From: Mermis nigrescens
Lineage: Eukaryota > Nematoda > Enoplea > Mermithida > Mermithidae
DNA length: 64,000 nucleotides
Direction: 5' to 3'
NCBI GenBank assembly: GCA_036768485.1
Contig: JAVLUZ010000341.1
Location: forward strand, 1,330,329-1,394,328
Position numbers and translations under genes: made by a program
Notes under the pieces: model-generated
What the model was told of the DNA's origin: nothing
What the model saw: only the letters and a program-made list of their open reading frames with translations
The model's database searches: none
Shown: positions 1 to 15,000 of the stretch, piece after piece
Position numbering within the stretch: the stretch's first letter is position 1
How the letters are laid out: each line of letters begins with the position of its first letter

Positions 1-20
1 GCAATGAATGTATTGGGCCG
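1..20 (-). CDS. Possible start of semaphorin exon 15, cut by window edge
   Basis: An acceptor (gtttgttcgcag on the minus strand) precedes an open phase-0 stretch, RPNTFI plus a partial codon starting GC. It is in the right phase and about the right distance for the 'DAG.Y.C' end of the Ig domain. Only six codons are visible, so this is an inference. Confidence 0.4.
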
Positions 21-3000
21 CTGCGAACAAATCTCAGAGATTTAAAGTTTCCATATAAAATACTCTAACGATGATCAAAATAGCCAGAAAAAATAAAAAA
101 TGAATTTTTTAGCATATGAAGACAACGTTGAGGCTAATTCAGGGTTTAAGTTTCTCTTCTTTAACAAAACTAGGTACCGTGAACAATCATATTCCGGAAA
201 CGATCGAATATGCCTGCAAAATGTTATTAAAAATTTAGTTCATATTCTTGTATGTAGGTCTCGGCGAATAAAATTCGCGCAAAAGAAGTGATTTAAAAAT
301 TTTACACGAAACAATTTAAAGTAGGAATCTAGCAGTAAAACACAAGATTGCATCAATTTTTTTCTAATATAATCGATTTCTTTAAAAAAACTTCTTTAAT
401 CAATCATAACGTACAACCACATATGTAACAGCTCGAAATTCGGAGAGGGGGTCACTGGCCATTTTTAGGGGGGGGGGGGTAATGACCTCCAATTTTCAGC
501 CAAAAACGTTTAAAAAACACCTAAAAACGGCCGAAAATTGCAAGTTTTCCTAAAAATCGGGGGGGGGGGTCAAAAGCTTTCTGACTTTGGGGGGATGAGA
601 GGACGACCAACTTCGGGTGGGGATCCCCATTCCCCTTTTACTTGTCTGATTATAACTATTTCGTAACTGACCAGATTGACAAACAAAGAGCTATAATAAA
701 TAATGACCTGGTCTATGTTTAAGCTTACATTTACAATAACTAAACCACCATTGTTGGTCCTCAGATATCGATGAGATTCTGTTTTTACTGTTGCTTTGTT
801 TTTCATCCAATAAGTGATGGGTCGCCTCGCATTAAGCAAGCCATTGATCCCTCCGGCGCAATCCAAATAAATGGTTTCACTGGGATAAGCTAATTTCGAA
901 GATTGTTTTATGTCCACAGGACAATCTGATGTCATTGGTGGGCTGAAATGAACAAAACGATTGTTGAGAAACGGATGATCTTTCATTGGAAAAACCACGT
1001 TTAAAGTTTGCGGGTTCAGACAACAGATGGGCGTGAGGAGTCTGGGGTCTGACCCTTAGAATCCGGCAGACCCCTCCCCCAAAGTCGATCGACTTCCAGA
1101 ATTTAATTTTTGGTGATATTTTCAGCAATTTTGAGCAATCGGATCCCCTCCAGAAGTCGGTTGCTTTGCTACCCACCCATGTATGGTTCAGATCCCACAA
1201 GTATGAATCAAAATTTTTATGAGGGAAATACATCAAAATCATGATTGAAAAGTGGATAAATATCAAAATTTCCCCGCGAAATTGCTTTACAAACGGTGAA
1301 TTAAGCGTTTATTCACTAAAATTAACGCAACTTTTTTTAAGACCATTTTGGATGTGAATCCGTAAATCTTGGAGCTTCTTTATCCAAATAGAACGGTGAC
1401 TAATGCAAACAAAAGTAGGGGCGAATGTAAGGGGCGGGGATTAGCCTAAAGTGATTGACGAGATAAAGAATGAATTCGTAATTTAGAATGGTTTTCGGCC
1501 GTCAGTAATTATAATTTCTCAAATTTTTCGGCGGTTCGCCCCAGATAATACCTATTAATGACCTGTATCTACTTTCTTGGCGACCTGGAAGTCATTTTTT
1601 GCACATGGAATAGGTTTTAAAACAATTTCAACAGCTGCAAAAGCTATGTCAGCATAAATTTTTTATGTTTTTTTACGCAGAACATTTGAATATTTTTAAT
1701 GTTCCACGTCAAAATGCAGGAAATCGAGCGTTAAATTAAGTTTCTAAATATCCTTACGCCTAATAATCTCAAATTTGCCGGCGCTCCGCAACCGATTTCC
1801 GCTTGAGTCAAAGAAATTTATGATTTTTTCGGACAAAATAGTCTAAAATTTCAACATTTTTTCGAAAAATGTTGCGTCGAATGTGATTTTAAATAAAAGT
1901 AGACAATGTAAAACGCCGAAAAGAAGCTATTTTGCATGTGAAGGGCGAATTTTCGGACCTATTCTTACTGTTTTTGGTAAAGTTGGGGTACCGCCCCCTT
2001 AAGAAAATCCTAGATCCGCCACTGTACTAACGTTATGGTCTTTCTACCTCTAGAAATCCTTATATTTCAAAATTCACACTTTTTGGATAAAGTGGGCGTC
2101 CCACCTAACTGTCAAACCTGTTTTTTTCATTATAACTCCGCTAGTTCCTAATATTTTGAATGATTTTTTGGACTTAATTGGTAAAGTGGGAAACTGACTG
2201 ACATGATTTGGTTGCTTTGGCTTGGTCGTCGCACCCAACTATCCGGAATACTGTCTCGCGATGAGTAAATCAATTCTAGCAAATTCAGGGTACCCAATAT
2301 GTCATCGACTGACACGGTTTGGCATGATTTGGTCACATACTGTTTTAAAATATAGCATTTTTACGACTGTTCGCTATGCACAAATTGTAAAGCTGTAGCA
2401 CTAACTTTTTTGGCAGCACTTTCTCAATTGCTGAAGCATATGCAATGGATTTTTTATTTAGTTACAGGGATTAAGCCAATCAAAATTCAATAATTTTTAT
2501 GACTTGAGTAGGTTGTAAAATGGACTGTTTAATTCCTAATTGAAGACTTTTAACTAGGAAAGACTATCTGCAATGTAAGGTTTACACAAACATCCGCAGT
2601 TTACACCATGATCATCAGCTAGTTTCCTATAAGATCATTCAGCTACGTCCAAAATCATTCAAAAATAATAAGAATCAACGCAGTTATATCGAAAATACAT
2701 GTCGAATAGTTAGGTGGAACACTCTGCACGTGTAGATGGCCCATCAGAGAGAAACATGTATAGTATGTTTCACATAAGTTTGGGCATACATTTTAAGAAT
2801 GTTTTCGAAAGTAAGCCGACGGATTGCGATAATTATATATCAAATCAATGCTATAATCGCAATCTGTCGGCTTAATCTCGGACATAATTTTTAAAATTTA
2901 TGCCCAAACTTGTGTGAAATAGACTATAGGTTGTCAGTTTTTTAATCTCACTATTGATTATCTCCACCAAGGTTCGCAGATTCTTGACATCTGCTTTTCT

Positions 3001-6000
3001 CCCTATTCCATTGGCAATACGGATCGGCTGAGCACGAAATGCAATACATGTATTTTGAACATTGAGCAGGCAAGCTTATCTGAGAAACTGCGGCATCTTG
3101 GGCCAAATATATGAATTCGCGCTGCAAATTTTACATCAGATAGTAATCGAACTTTCATGTGGCAAAATAATTGACAAAATCGAAAGTTATATTAAAGTAT
3201 TCGATTCAATTTCAAATAAGAATTGCTAAATTTGAAATCGTAGAAATAAACCTTTAAGCAAAAACTTTCTCTAATGCACGTTTAATGCAATGCTTACTTC
3301 TAGAACTGAGATGGACTTTATCGGCTGCTGACTGATTAGCTGATAAACGGCAAGCAGTTTCGATTGAATATGTTTATTGCTATCAAACCATCTAACGATC
3401 TTATAGATTTCACCTTTATCTAAATAAAAAAATATCGATTTGACAATCCACAAAATTCAATAGTTAATCTCAAAATTCGATTCTCAAATAAGAATTGAAA
3501 TTTCTAAATAGGTACGCATTCTTCATACCAAATAAATTCCAAACATAAATTTCCAGATATTGCACAAAAGGGCGCAAAATTAGAATTAATCTCAAATCTC
3601 AGCCTCGTTATAACAACCAGTTTATAAATATTGAGAAATATTTGCGAAAAAAGAATCGATGCAATAAAGCAGAAGCCATTTATGCACACTTTAACTTTTT
3701 GATTGTACTGTATTTGTGCTGATTTGACAGGGCCAAATTTTTTGCTAATAAGGTTTTCGTTCAATTGATTAATCCTTAATATCTGTTCTGATTTAATTTA
3801 TGCTGATTTAATTAAGTCAACTTTTTCTCTGATAACCTTCGATTAATCAAAGGCGTTTTAAAAAAACATTTGACCGTAATGGGCGAAAAAAAGAAAAAAA
3901 TGAAAAGTGTAAGTTAAATTAAAAACGCGTATGCTTACGTGGAAGAATTTGTAAATGCATTATTCAATAGTAACACTTGCTAGCTCAAAGCAGCTTGCCT
4001 GTCGTAATATAAATCACGTCAAGATTTCTCTCCTTGCTAGGGCCGAATTTATCCAGCGCTAATTTTTTGAATACAACGTCTCGTTTATAAAATAGTGGCT
4101 TCACAATTTGGTCGTTTCCATTTTCGCTATTTAGACTATGAATCGCGGTGTCCATTAGTGGATGAGATTTGATGAAATGCAACGCCGTATCTGACATCAA
4201 TTTAGTGTTATCTGTGCACTGGAACGCAAGACACGATCAATTATCATAAGTCGTGAAAAGCTATTTGTAACAATTAGCGAAAACGAATAGAAGCTAACAA
4301 GAATAGGAGACTGGATGTAAAAAAGTTTGACAAAAGCGTCAAATGTTTTTGAAAAATCAGCTATGAGTAGTAGCTTAATGCAATCTAATTTTGGAATCAA
4401 GTTTTACTTCGGCAAGGAACAGCAGTGGGTAGATGTGCTTTTCAATGCACTGTACTGTGCCAGGGAAATTAGGGACATACATGTAAAGGCTCGGAATTTC
4501 GGATGAAGGGGATCCGGCCATTTTCAGGGGAGGTGGTGAATGACTACCAACATTTGACCAAAAAAACCAGCAAAAAAACCGAAATAACCCCCCCCCAGAA
4601 TTATTTTGATTTTTTTTGTTTTTTTTCAAGATTTTTGGATGCCAATGGATAGTGCTTGATGAGAAACGTTTAAAAATGGCGTTTTTCGCCATACCACCAT
4701 TTGTTCGACCATTTTTGACCTTTAAAAAACCTTGCGACCCTCCAGAATTTTGATGCCACCCACCTATGAACCGAATTCTTCTAAGTCGGCGAGTCCAAAA
4801 TTTTTTCGAATATCAAACAATTACCAAAAATTGATATAACGGCAAAAACACCATTTTTCGATGTTTCCCACAAAACTTACCCTCTCTATCCACGTAATAA
4901 AAAAATCGCGAAAGAAAAGGAAAAATTTTCAAGAATTGAAGACCGGAGGTCTAAGAAGGGCTCCATTGTGTAGCAAGCGAACTTTCTTATTACCTGACCA
5001 GGTCTTGGGACTGGAACTTGACTTGACAAAACTGGCATCCACATGGCGGATGAAGTCGCTTGTTCTTTGAATATGCCCTTGTCAAATACCTCATTGATCG
5101 ATTTCAATGAAAAGCTACATAAAGCGCTTCCGAAGAAACCATTGAGATTCGTAGTGAAAATTGCGTCGAAATACACATCTCCTTTGTGATCGACTGTTTT
5201 GAGGACATCCTCTGTAATAAATATAAGCCATAGGTTCTAGTAAAGAAGTCAAAATCTGATTGGCTAGAAAGCACCATAGATGCACAGTATGATTGGTCTG
5301 GGGTCAGCCGGTCCAGGAGGGGGCTAAATACTGAAATTTGGGCCAAAACGTCGTCAAAAACTGGTATCAATGCTAAATTAGCGTTAAAACTATCATAATC
5401 TATGGTCGATGGTCGATTTTAAGCACTTTTGAAGAAAAGTTTTGATTTTCATCGCTTCTCAGCCTTCTTTTGCCTCGCTTTGTTCAGTGAATTTTCCATT
5501 TTTTTATTCTAGGGTCTATACCCCCAATCTCCAAACTTGTATGTCTGGAAAGCGCTGCATATTTAGTTATAAAATTGTACATCAGATTCTGCCAAGCAAA
5601 TACTAGAATCGGAAACCCTTGCATCTTCCTTCAATCATTTTTATTCGACTTCTCACTTGAACTCATATGTAAATTACAAAACGGCTATATTAACAAGCGA
5701 TAGGCAGATTAGAAAGGCTGAGATGAAGCTATTTGATTTAAGATTTCGGATAGGTTCCTAGACAGTTTTCTTGTACAAAGTCCCTTTGTACATGTACAAA
5801 GATGGTCCCAAAAGTCTTTATTTTGTACATGCAAATTTTTTGATGCTATTATATGGTATAGTAGCGTCTTCGGTGTAGCATAACAGGGTCTTTCGACCTT
5901 TGGTAGTGTTTTTTAGCCAATTTCTGGGTTTCTCATTACAAAAACACTGAAAATAGTCTCAAAACGGCGCGAAGCGCCGAAAAACTTGGTATTTTTGCTT

Positions 6001-9000
6001 TCTAAATGCAATTCCTAAATGCAATCTTTCTGAATGCAATTTTTGCTTTCTAAATGCAATTTTTCTAAATGCAATCTCCCCATAAATCTTTGTACATGTA
6101 CAAAGACGGTCCCGAAAAGTCTTTGTACATCGGAAAAAATCTTTGCCGAATACAAAAAAGCGTGTCCCTAGATGGATATAAATTCTGCAAATCAACATCA
6201 TATCTCCAACCAATATGCTTATTTATATAATTCAGCAAATACTTTACATTTAAATTATATTTCGTATTCATTTGCAACTTCCAGAATATGAGACTAATAT
6301 TTTAAAGACTTTTAACATTTCTTTGATTCTTCACGAATATAAAACTGATCTTTTACGAACTTTTGAATGATAAACTGAAAATTTAGACTGTGTTGAGAGC
6401 TATATTTGATAGAAGCAAAGAATAAAGAAAAGACAAGAGTCTTAAGCTATTTTCACTTTGATTCTGATTCTCAGAATCCGTAGAAGAACACATTTGAATT
6501 TCAGAAACATCAGCTGGAAATGAGTCAAATTTTTTTGTTTCGCACAAAGCATGACCAACAACGTAATTATAGTCTGGATTGACAAAACTTTATTTAGAAA
6601 CACACACAAACACAAGCTGAAATTTTTGCTTCATTGACAGGAAAAATCGTAAAATGCTCACGTATCTCGTCGAAATAAAATGGAAATTCTCCGCTTATTG
6701 AGCAATTCAGTCGAGCTTTCAAAAAGGTCGCCCAATTTTGTTTCAAGACATGTTGGCCACCCGTATCGTTCTGGAGACAAATTGTGCAGAAAAAATAAAT
6801 CGGAACTTTTCAAGACAGATACAAAGAAGAGAGAGTTAGTCGTGTGTAATGAACCTCATAAATAAAATTCGTCAAAGCCATTTTCGCCTCGTTCGAACTT
6901 ACAGAATCGTACTGTAAATTACTTATTAAATTAAATTAAAATACATTACTTATTACTTTACTTACTTATCTCAGTATAAAATCTTAGTAAAGCCGAAATT
7001 GAGGAGTCGACTTAATGCTCTAAAATTATATCTATCTTAATTTTTTCTGTGTACTGTAATGAAACAGAATAAAGCAATGAAAATGGGTATTTTACCAACT
7101 TTATTCACAAGAGCATAGCGTACTGAATCAGAATCACATATGAAATGAATTTTAAACGATTAGTTTGATCGTTAAATAAATTCTTGTCGAAGCAAAGTCG
7201 ACACTATCATCCTCTTTAGCAAAATTTGTCATTTAAAACCCATTCTTAGAAAATATGGTTTATTAGAAATAAAGAGTTGCCGATAAACAACAAAGTAGTT
7301 ATTTTATTTTTTCGCGTCAAAAATGGAAGCAAATCGACAAATTGATTAGACTACGAAATGTTCGCATAAATCACAAATTCAAATTTGCTAACAATTGTTC
7401 TAGCACGAAGCGACGACAAAAATTTAGGCTACCCTAAAACAAATTGACTCTAAATCTTGAAACTATAAGAAAAAATCTCCCGCAAAAATGTCATTAACGT
7501 CGAAAGCAGACTTTTTTAGAAATTCTTTTCGCCTTTTATTCAACATAAGAAGCTGATTTAGCTTAATTGGTTCAGAGCAGCTGACATAGCAAACAGGTTG
7601 AGAGCAAAGCGACGGACTTTGCTCTAAGCTTCATAAACATCGCGTTAGAAGTTCTTCAGCGATTGAGTTTTTTATCAGAAAAAACGGTTCTGATGATAAA
7701 CATGAATTGATTAGATAATAAGAATGAAAAGAATGATAATGATGAGAATGATAATGATTATATATAGAGATGATAAGAATAAAATTATAAGGAAATTGAT
7801 CATGTAATATTATATAATAATAATGTAATATAAACTGTAATAAATATTAATCAATATATAATAAACCTAAAATTTTTTTGCTTTCCCGGGTTAAGGCGGC
7901 CTAAAAAAGGCTTAAACGATATAAAAGCATAAAGTTAACCTGATTCAGTCAACTATACCTATTTCAAGAAATTTTTGAAAAAATTCTGCTCTTTCATCCC
8001 TAGCTCTAACTCTGTTTTGTTTTCACATTAAATGTATATTTCTGATCACTTTCTTTGGAAAACTTTTGATTCAGACTAAAAATTGAACACTGAAAATGGT
8101 AAGAAATAAAAAGATCTAAAAATAATTAATTGTGAGGCCTCACTTTTCAACAAAAATTGTTGAAGTAATTGGTAGTATCAAAAATTTAGCTTCATATACA
8201 AGTATACAGCTCTTCTCGTCTTTATTGATATTGGATGGAAATATTCTGTGAATCAGTGTTTTAATTTTTTTACATTGTTACGTTTTTGTCTTGCTTTGTT
8301 TTATTTTTTGCGTCATTTCTCGATTAAATCAATATTGAATTTACAAGAAAGAAAATAAAAATTTGGGAAATTACCAACATTTTTCTACTAATAGAAATGA
8401 CTAAGCCATAGTCTACCTTGCAAATTCTAGCGACTCTCGAATAAACTGCCTTTCCACAATTGATGAATTCGACCGCCACCTCGCGGAAGAAGAAATAGAC
8501 GTATTGATCAATTTCATACGACCCAACGAAATTTGGCTCTGAATAGCATTATGAACACATAAATGCAATTAATACCCGAAAGTGGTCAGCTTGTAATATA
8601 TGTCACGCAAAATCACTCAATTGAAATCTACATTTTATAGGGACTACATAATTTCTTTACCCTCCCCTTCCAGAATTCGTGATTTTCCAAAAAAATCGCA
8701 GAAAAGGTATTGTTTTAAGAGTTTTTAGCTATCTGCTTGCTCAAAAGACACAATCGCTGAGCGGTACAACCGCCGAAAACCTGATCCAGATCAGCAGACA
8801 TGCCTTGCATTAATCTAGGGAAAGTGAAAAATATGCGGAAATTACGAAAAACTAACTTAAACTGCAGATTTGACGATTCTGCGTGCAAATAAAAAATTCT
8901 TGCGGTTGGGGGTGAAAACATTTTGCGGGTGAGAGAGGTAACCTTAAAACTTTCACTCAATATCATATGTGTATGTCTTTCAAAGCATTTTATGTGAAAA

Positions 9001-12000
9001 ACAGGCTCATTAAAATCATGAAAATAGGACGATGTTACCACCAATCAAAAATAAAATTTGGCAATTTGAAGTACTGTATCAGCAGCTTGTTAATTCACAT
9101 TAAATGTATGTAATTTGAAATTTTGAAATTTGAAATTCTACGCAATGCTATGCTCTACAGACTAATCAGATTTGCAGAAAACAATTAGCAATACACATTG
9201 CGTTTTACCATTCAACCACTTCGAATCGGTGTGGATCGTCCTCATAAACGGTTCAACTGTTTGTCCGCTCCTTACATCAATCAAAGGTGGTCTGTAGATT
9301 ATGTGATTTGTCCGAGTGAAATCAGTCACTGTTGCTGAATATATAGAAGGGGCATCGGTTGGATTGCCTTGCTCTGAAAACATGATAATCTTAGCAAAAT
9401 ACTTACTGTTGAAACAAAAATAAATAAAAGAAATAACCAATCAGGTGATCAATATATTAACTTCCTCGAGTGTTCCCTCTCATCGCAAGCGTATATGCTC
9501 GTTAAGTTTTTAGATTGTTGAACAGACATACACATGGGAGTTTGAGGGTACAAAACGCCAAAATAAAAAATAGGAAATTTTCTGGGGAAACTAAAGCAAA
9601 ATAATCGCCGAAAATGGATAAAATCAGATTTTTTTGCAAAAGAGCTTGAAATTGACCAGCTGAAAGCTCTCTGACTGATCCCCATAGACCAGCTGATTGC
9701 CAAGACAGCCCACAGTATTTAAAAAAACTACGAAAGCTGTCTTGAGCGATAATGATTTCTTAAATACGATTTCAGTTGAACACTTCTCGCCAAAGAGTTC
9801 GTTTTTTATTAAATATAGCTCGATTTCATTAATTTTTCGGAGAATTCACTATGTTTTCTTTTAGGAATAAAAAGTATAGTCAGAAGGGCCTCTGCGTGAC
9901 CGATCGCGAGTGGGATGATGGAAATGTCTGTCCCAGAAAATTTCATCTTAGGTTTGTGAACTCTTCTAAGAAATGAAGTGCATACGTACTCAAAAGCAAA
10001 TATGCACGTGGGGGGAATTCGGGGGTCTAGTGCCCCAGAATAGAAAAATGGGAAATTTTCTCGGGAAAAGGAGGCAAAATTAGGGCAAAAAATGATGAAA
10101 ATGGAAAATTTTCTTCGAAAGTGCACTAAATTGACCAGAAACTGTGTAATAGCGTAGTTTTAAGGCTGTTTTAAGCGCTTATACCCTTTTTTGAGGTAAT
10201 TTTGACCCAAAACAGCTCAATTCTTGACAGCTCTTCAGATCGGCTGACCCCCCGCCCAGTTCTATGCTCATAATTCGAGGATCTCTGGTTCAGCAACTAC
10301 TATTATTATACTTTAATCGTGCATTTTCCACTTAATGGTCGCAAATCACGCACCACAATGTTTATTTTTAGATGCACAGCTTACCAACCCACAGAGCCGT
10401 TGTATTGTCATTTGGTCCAACTGGACAAATTGCCACTCCGTTTATATTGTCGTCCATTATTTTTAAGGTTTCCGCCTGCAATAATATTAAATTGATTTAC
10501 ATTTCAAAAATAAGGATTTATTTCAAAAAATTGTATCTATGATTGCCGAGTGTACAGCTGCACACATGAAGAAATTTCGAATCTGAACAACAGCAGGTAG
10601 AAAATGCGAAGTGAGGAACAGAAAGCTAAAAATAATTTTAAAAAATTGTACTTCGTATGCAATAGAGGGGATGCACAAGCTTTTCCGCAGTGAAAAAGTT
10701 GCTTGAGCGAATTCAACAGTTTTCTTAATAAAACTAATCGTGCATCGTGAGACAGGTTAACGCAATTTTACTGATGAAAAATTAGTAAAACATTACTTAA
10801 AATGGAGAATGTTTTTCGTACAAGACTGGCAGTGAAATCCAATAAATTATTACTGGTGCAAGCACTTCGTTTTCGTTTTTCTAGTAGCATAATTCAGCAA
10901 ATTGCAGATGACAAGTTTAGAAGTACAATAAATTGCAATAACATGTAGCCTGCTAAAGCTTATCCAAAAAATCTCGGTCAACCCAATTTTGTCCTCGAAA
11001 TTCGAAATTTGAGAAAAACATCAATGCAAGGATCCAGAAAGATAAGATGTCCTTCTGATTTGATTCACTGATATCACTTCATCATTCTTTCCATTCTTGC
11101 TTTTTCCGTATGTTGTTAAATAAGAAAAGAATGAATTAAAGTAAATAAATAAATAAGCAAAAAAACAATCAATATTATACGTCTCTAAATAACCTGCAAT
11201 TTGTAAACTTTCGGGTTATAGGCGTTAGTGCCGCATGCAAGCAATGAACTGTCGGCCAGTTTTGCAAAAACCCGTATATAATTTTGGCATTGCGTTTCCT
11301 AAATAAATATTTCAGCTTATTTCTGCAATAAAAGACATTTTTAATCCTCCAATATCATCGATAATTTCGTCGAATGTTCTTAGAAATTTTTTCAGTTCAT
11401 GTCCTGTCTGCCATAGTTTAGAGCATGACCGGTCTACGGGTATTATGCCAGTGAGGTTGGGGTGAAATAGAGGGCCTTTTTGTAGTAAAAATAACCTTGA
11501 AAACATAGTAAAAATGTTAAAATATTGTTAAAATCACGTTAATTGACAATTTCTAGTCAACTTTATAGATTTAAGTTTCAATTTTTGTCCGTTTTAGACC
11601 CTAATCTTGTCTTATTTTTCCCAGAAAATTTGCTTCTGGCGATACTGCTGTTCCGGTTACAAAACACTCCACGTGCATGATTACTTCGGGACAATACATG
11701 GGCAGCAACCTAATTCTGAGAGAGGTCAAAACCGGCAAAAAATCCCAAAAATTCAATTCTGGGGGTTGACGATTTTTGCAGGAGGTTCTACAGATTCTGG
11801 GGAAGGAATGTAAATCCCCATTAATGCAAACCCCCAAGCCCCCCAAGCTTATGTGTGGCTCGGAGCCCCTCAAAAAATTCATAAATTCTAAAGCACCAAA
11901 ACACATACATAAGTCAACATAACCTCTAGAAGCCTGCAACGTTGATGAGTGTGATCTACAATAACATAGAAGATCGACCAACAGAAATAAAAAGATAATC

Positions 12001-15000
12001 GTGCGATGTAGAATTATTTATTCTTTGATTTTATGATGCGGAAATAACGGAATAGATACTTCAACAGTTTACATAAAATGTGTTCCATTTTTGTAGTCAT
12101 TATAATGTAATGATCTAAGATCCTTATTTCCTTAGTCTAGGACGAATACGAGAATGACGAAGACGACTCAAAAAATAACTCATGAAAGGAAAAGAACCAC
12201 AAAACTTGTTAAAAACTTTAGTGCTCAGTTCAGTAATATATTGATATTTTTCAAAGCACATAGTCGGCCGATGAAGAAAAACGAAAAAATTAAATTAAAT
12301 CCGAAAAGTAAAACGATCTAGTGTATTGCATATGCAGTGTTAAAGTTTTTCAAGTTTAGTGTATGGTTCTCATTACAAATTATTATACACTTCTTATAAT
12401 AATCAGACCGATTAATTCGATCGGAGGATCAATACTATCGATAGTTAATAGTAAAAAACCAATAGATCAATCGAAAAAAGTATTCTTTATCAATTTAATC
12501 ATGACCAGTAATTCTAGGTCCGACGCATTGCGAATTCAATCATAGCGTAAAAAAGCTTAGAATAGAAATAGGAAAACTAATACGCTGTCCAACAATAAAA
12601 ATGATATCTCTTTTTTAGATTTTCCTGCCACAATTCGCTTATAGAGTTAACCTGAACTGATTCGATTCTTTTCGAGTGACAAAAACGAATTACAAAAACT
12701 CTAAAAAAGGCCGAAAATGATTGCTCGTCCACCCTATTTGGTAATTTTCCCTACTTGTTCCCTGCTTTTGTACGCGCAATTCATCACAGCTTGCTCCGTA
12801 GGAAATATTTCGCGTTCGATATACTGAAACCAGAAAAACAATAATAGAAAATAATCACAACAGGAAGAAACACAAATCGCGAGAGAATACTGCATAGTCC
12901 CTAGCTCCGAGTTTTTATTTAATTTCTAGCAAAATAAGGTAAATTCGTTGTCTAGACGTAATAAGTAAATCTTTTCTTGGAAAAAATTTAATCTGGCGCC
13001 TACTACACGTGCATTCTAAACGTAGCCAACCTCCTAATTGAAATATTTCGCGCTACGAGAAATCATAATCTATACATCTTTGAATTTCGTTCATTAAAAA
13101 AGAAATCAAAGAAAGTTTTCATTAATTTCTGACCTAGCATCATCAAGCGGCATTAAAAAATTGCGAAATGCGTCATTTTTTTGAAAAATGGCTTGTTCAT
13201 TTTATTGTTATTTTTATTTGTGTTATTATTAATTCTAGTATTTTTATTATTTTTATCTTCTTATTCATTCACTAAGTGCTTAAGCTGCAGTCGACTTGCA
13301 ACAAACATTTTTTTGTTACACGCATATTTTGGCTTGCACTATTCTGCTTCTTTGATTGTTGCTTTATCCATTAGAGTTCTTATGAGTATCGTTTAAAATA
13401 TAAATTTGGATGATTTCTTATTCAGGGACTGACCCTACAAGCAAGTTAAATACATTTTCAATTTATAATTTTGACTATTCAATACGCGACAGGTTCGAGA
13501 TGCTAATATTTCTAAAATTAAAATCTTTTCAAAAACGATTGATTTATCGGAAAATCTGATAGAATTCTGCGCCTTATTGCGGCAGACCATTATCAAAAAC
13601 GCCACTTGGCACGAAAACAAGAGCTGGCTTCTTATTTTAAGAGCCTCATATTTCTATGCGTTCATTAAAGCGGTTAATCTAAAGAATGGATCTATGATAG
13701 AGGATAATACTTATGTTTCACTGAAAAGTAAATAAACTTATATGGGATATTATGAGCCAAAACGATGAATTCTAATACGTTTAAGCATGAAAAAAGCACG
13801 TGTGAATTGAAGAAACATACTCGTTCCCGGCTAGTAGTGTCATTAATATTTTTGTACCATAATTTATATAACGTGTTCCTGAAAGATAAAGGCTTTCAAA
13901 TTTCATATCTTGCTAAATAATTTGTTCTTATCAATCTCACATTGCACCAACATACACAGAAGCAGTCGACGCGTCAATCGTCAAGTCGTTATAGAATAGG
14001 CGTCCCTTAGTAAATACTCGATCTGTTGGTGTGCACAACAAAGATTTTGGTTAGCAATGTCATAGTAGCTGATAATATGTAGAAGGTAGAAACTAAAAAT
14101 TTGCATTCATGTTTATGGAAAAAGTAGAAGCCAGAAATGAAGGCGAAACAAAGTCAAAAATTGAATGAAAATCGAACATTTTCAGCAAAAGCGCTTGAAA
14201 TTAAGCAGAAATTGTGCATTCAGTTTTAACGCTATTTTAGCATATATACAAGCTTTTGAGGCCATTTTGACTCAACAAATCTCAAACCCGCAAACCGCTG
14301 ACCCCCTCCAGCACGACCATAATGTGCACCTATGGTAGCAGCGGGTTTCACTAGATAATGGAAGAAAAGATCATTCATCTAAAATATCAAAACTATGGAG
14401 CTTAGAAAAAGTTGCCGGCAGCTAGTATGATAGGATTCCAATCTCATCATATTCTTTATTTTTTCGTTTTTTCAATTTTTAAAATCAATTTTTTGCCAAC
14501 TAATTCGGGTTAATGAAATTTTGACACATATATTTTATAAATAAATGAATAAATATAATAATTTTAAATTCTCAAGCTTCCATTGCAAAATAAGTATTTC
14601 CAACGTTTTTCATTCAATTTCTAACTAGCGATGATTGTAATATTGACAATCAAAAGACAAAAAAGATATGTTCTAGAAAATTAGAAAAATCCGACCAGCC
14701 AATAGCTTCAAAAATGTTGTTTCGTAAGATAAGTTCCGGTAAATTCGCTGAGGTATGCAATCTGTTTTTAGACCAAGCGGGATAAACTTGACATGCTAAA
14801 ATCAAAATTACTAAAAAAGAGAAATCAAATTCATGACACATCAAAAATTATAAAACAATTTTACAGAACGCGACGATAAGTTTCAATTTAGGAAAGTACG
14901 TATGTTTAACGTGCATCAAATAATTTACGTAGATTATGCCTCTCAAAATAAGAGAACGTTTGTTGATTTAATTATATTTAGAACTAAAGCGCCTCTGAAG

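Noticed and set aside
468..568. Homopolymer G runs as G-quadruplex regulators
   Set aside because: They belong to a dispersed repeat; run length may also be an assembly artefact.
570..998. 142-codon minus ORF as one protein
   Set aside because: Only 729-942 is the Ig exon of the semaphorin. The rest is intron and R3 repeat read through.
2761..2926. Hairpin as a microRNA precursor
   Set aside because: The palindrome spans the whole MITE with TA flanks and many copies, so it is best explained as a transposon.
5785..6125. CRISPR-like spaced repeats
   Set aside because: Irregular spacing, only two long blocks plus a tandem 14-bp array, in a eukaryotic intron.
8715..9044. Minus ORF containing NEPVFH, resembling the semaphorin 'LNEP.F' motif
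   Set aside because: No acceptor lies at the required place and the following residues do not match. The true continuation is the exon at 8538-8417.
14650..14844. Minus ORF with a signal-peptide-like start ([20 protein letters not shown])
   Set aside because: It lacks a donor in the right phase. The 15344 exon gives a better signal peptide and joins exon 2 perfectly.
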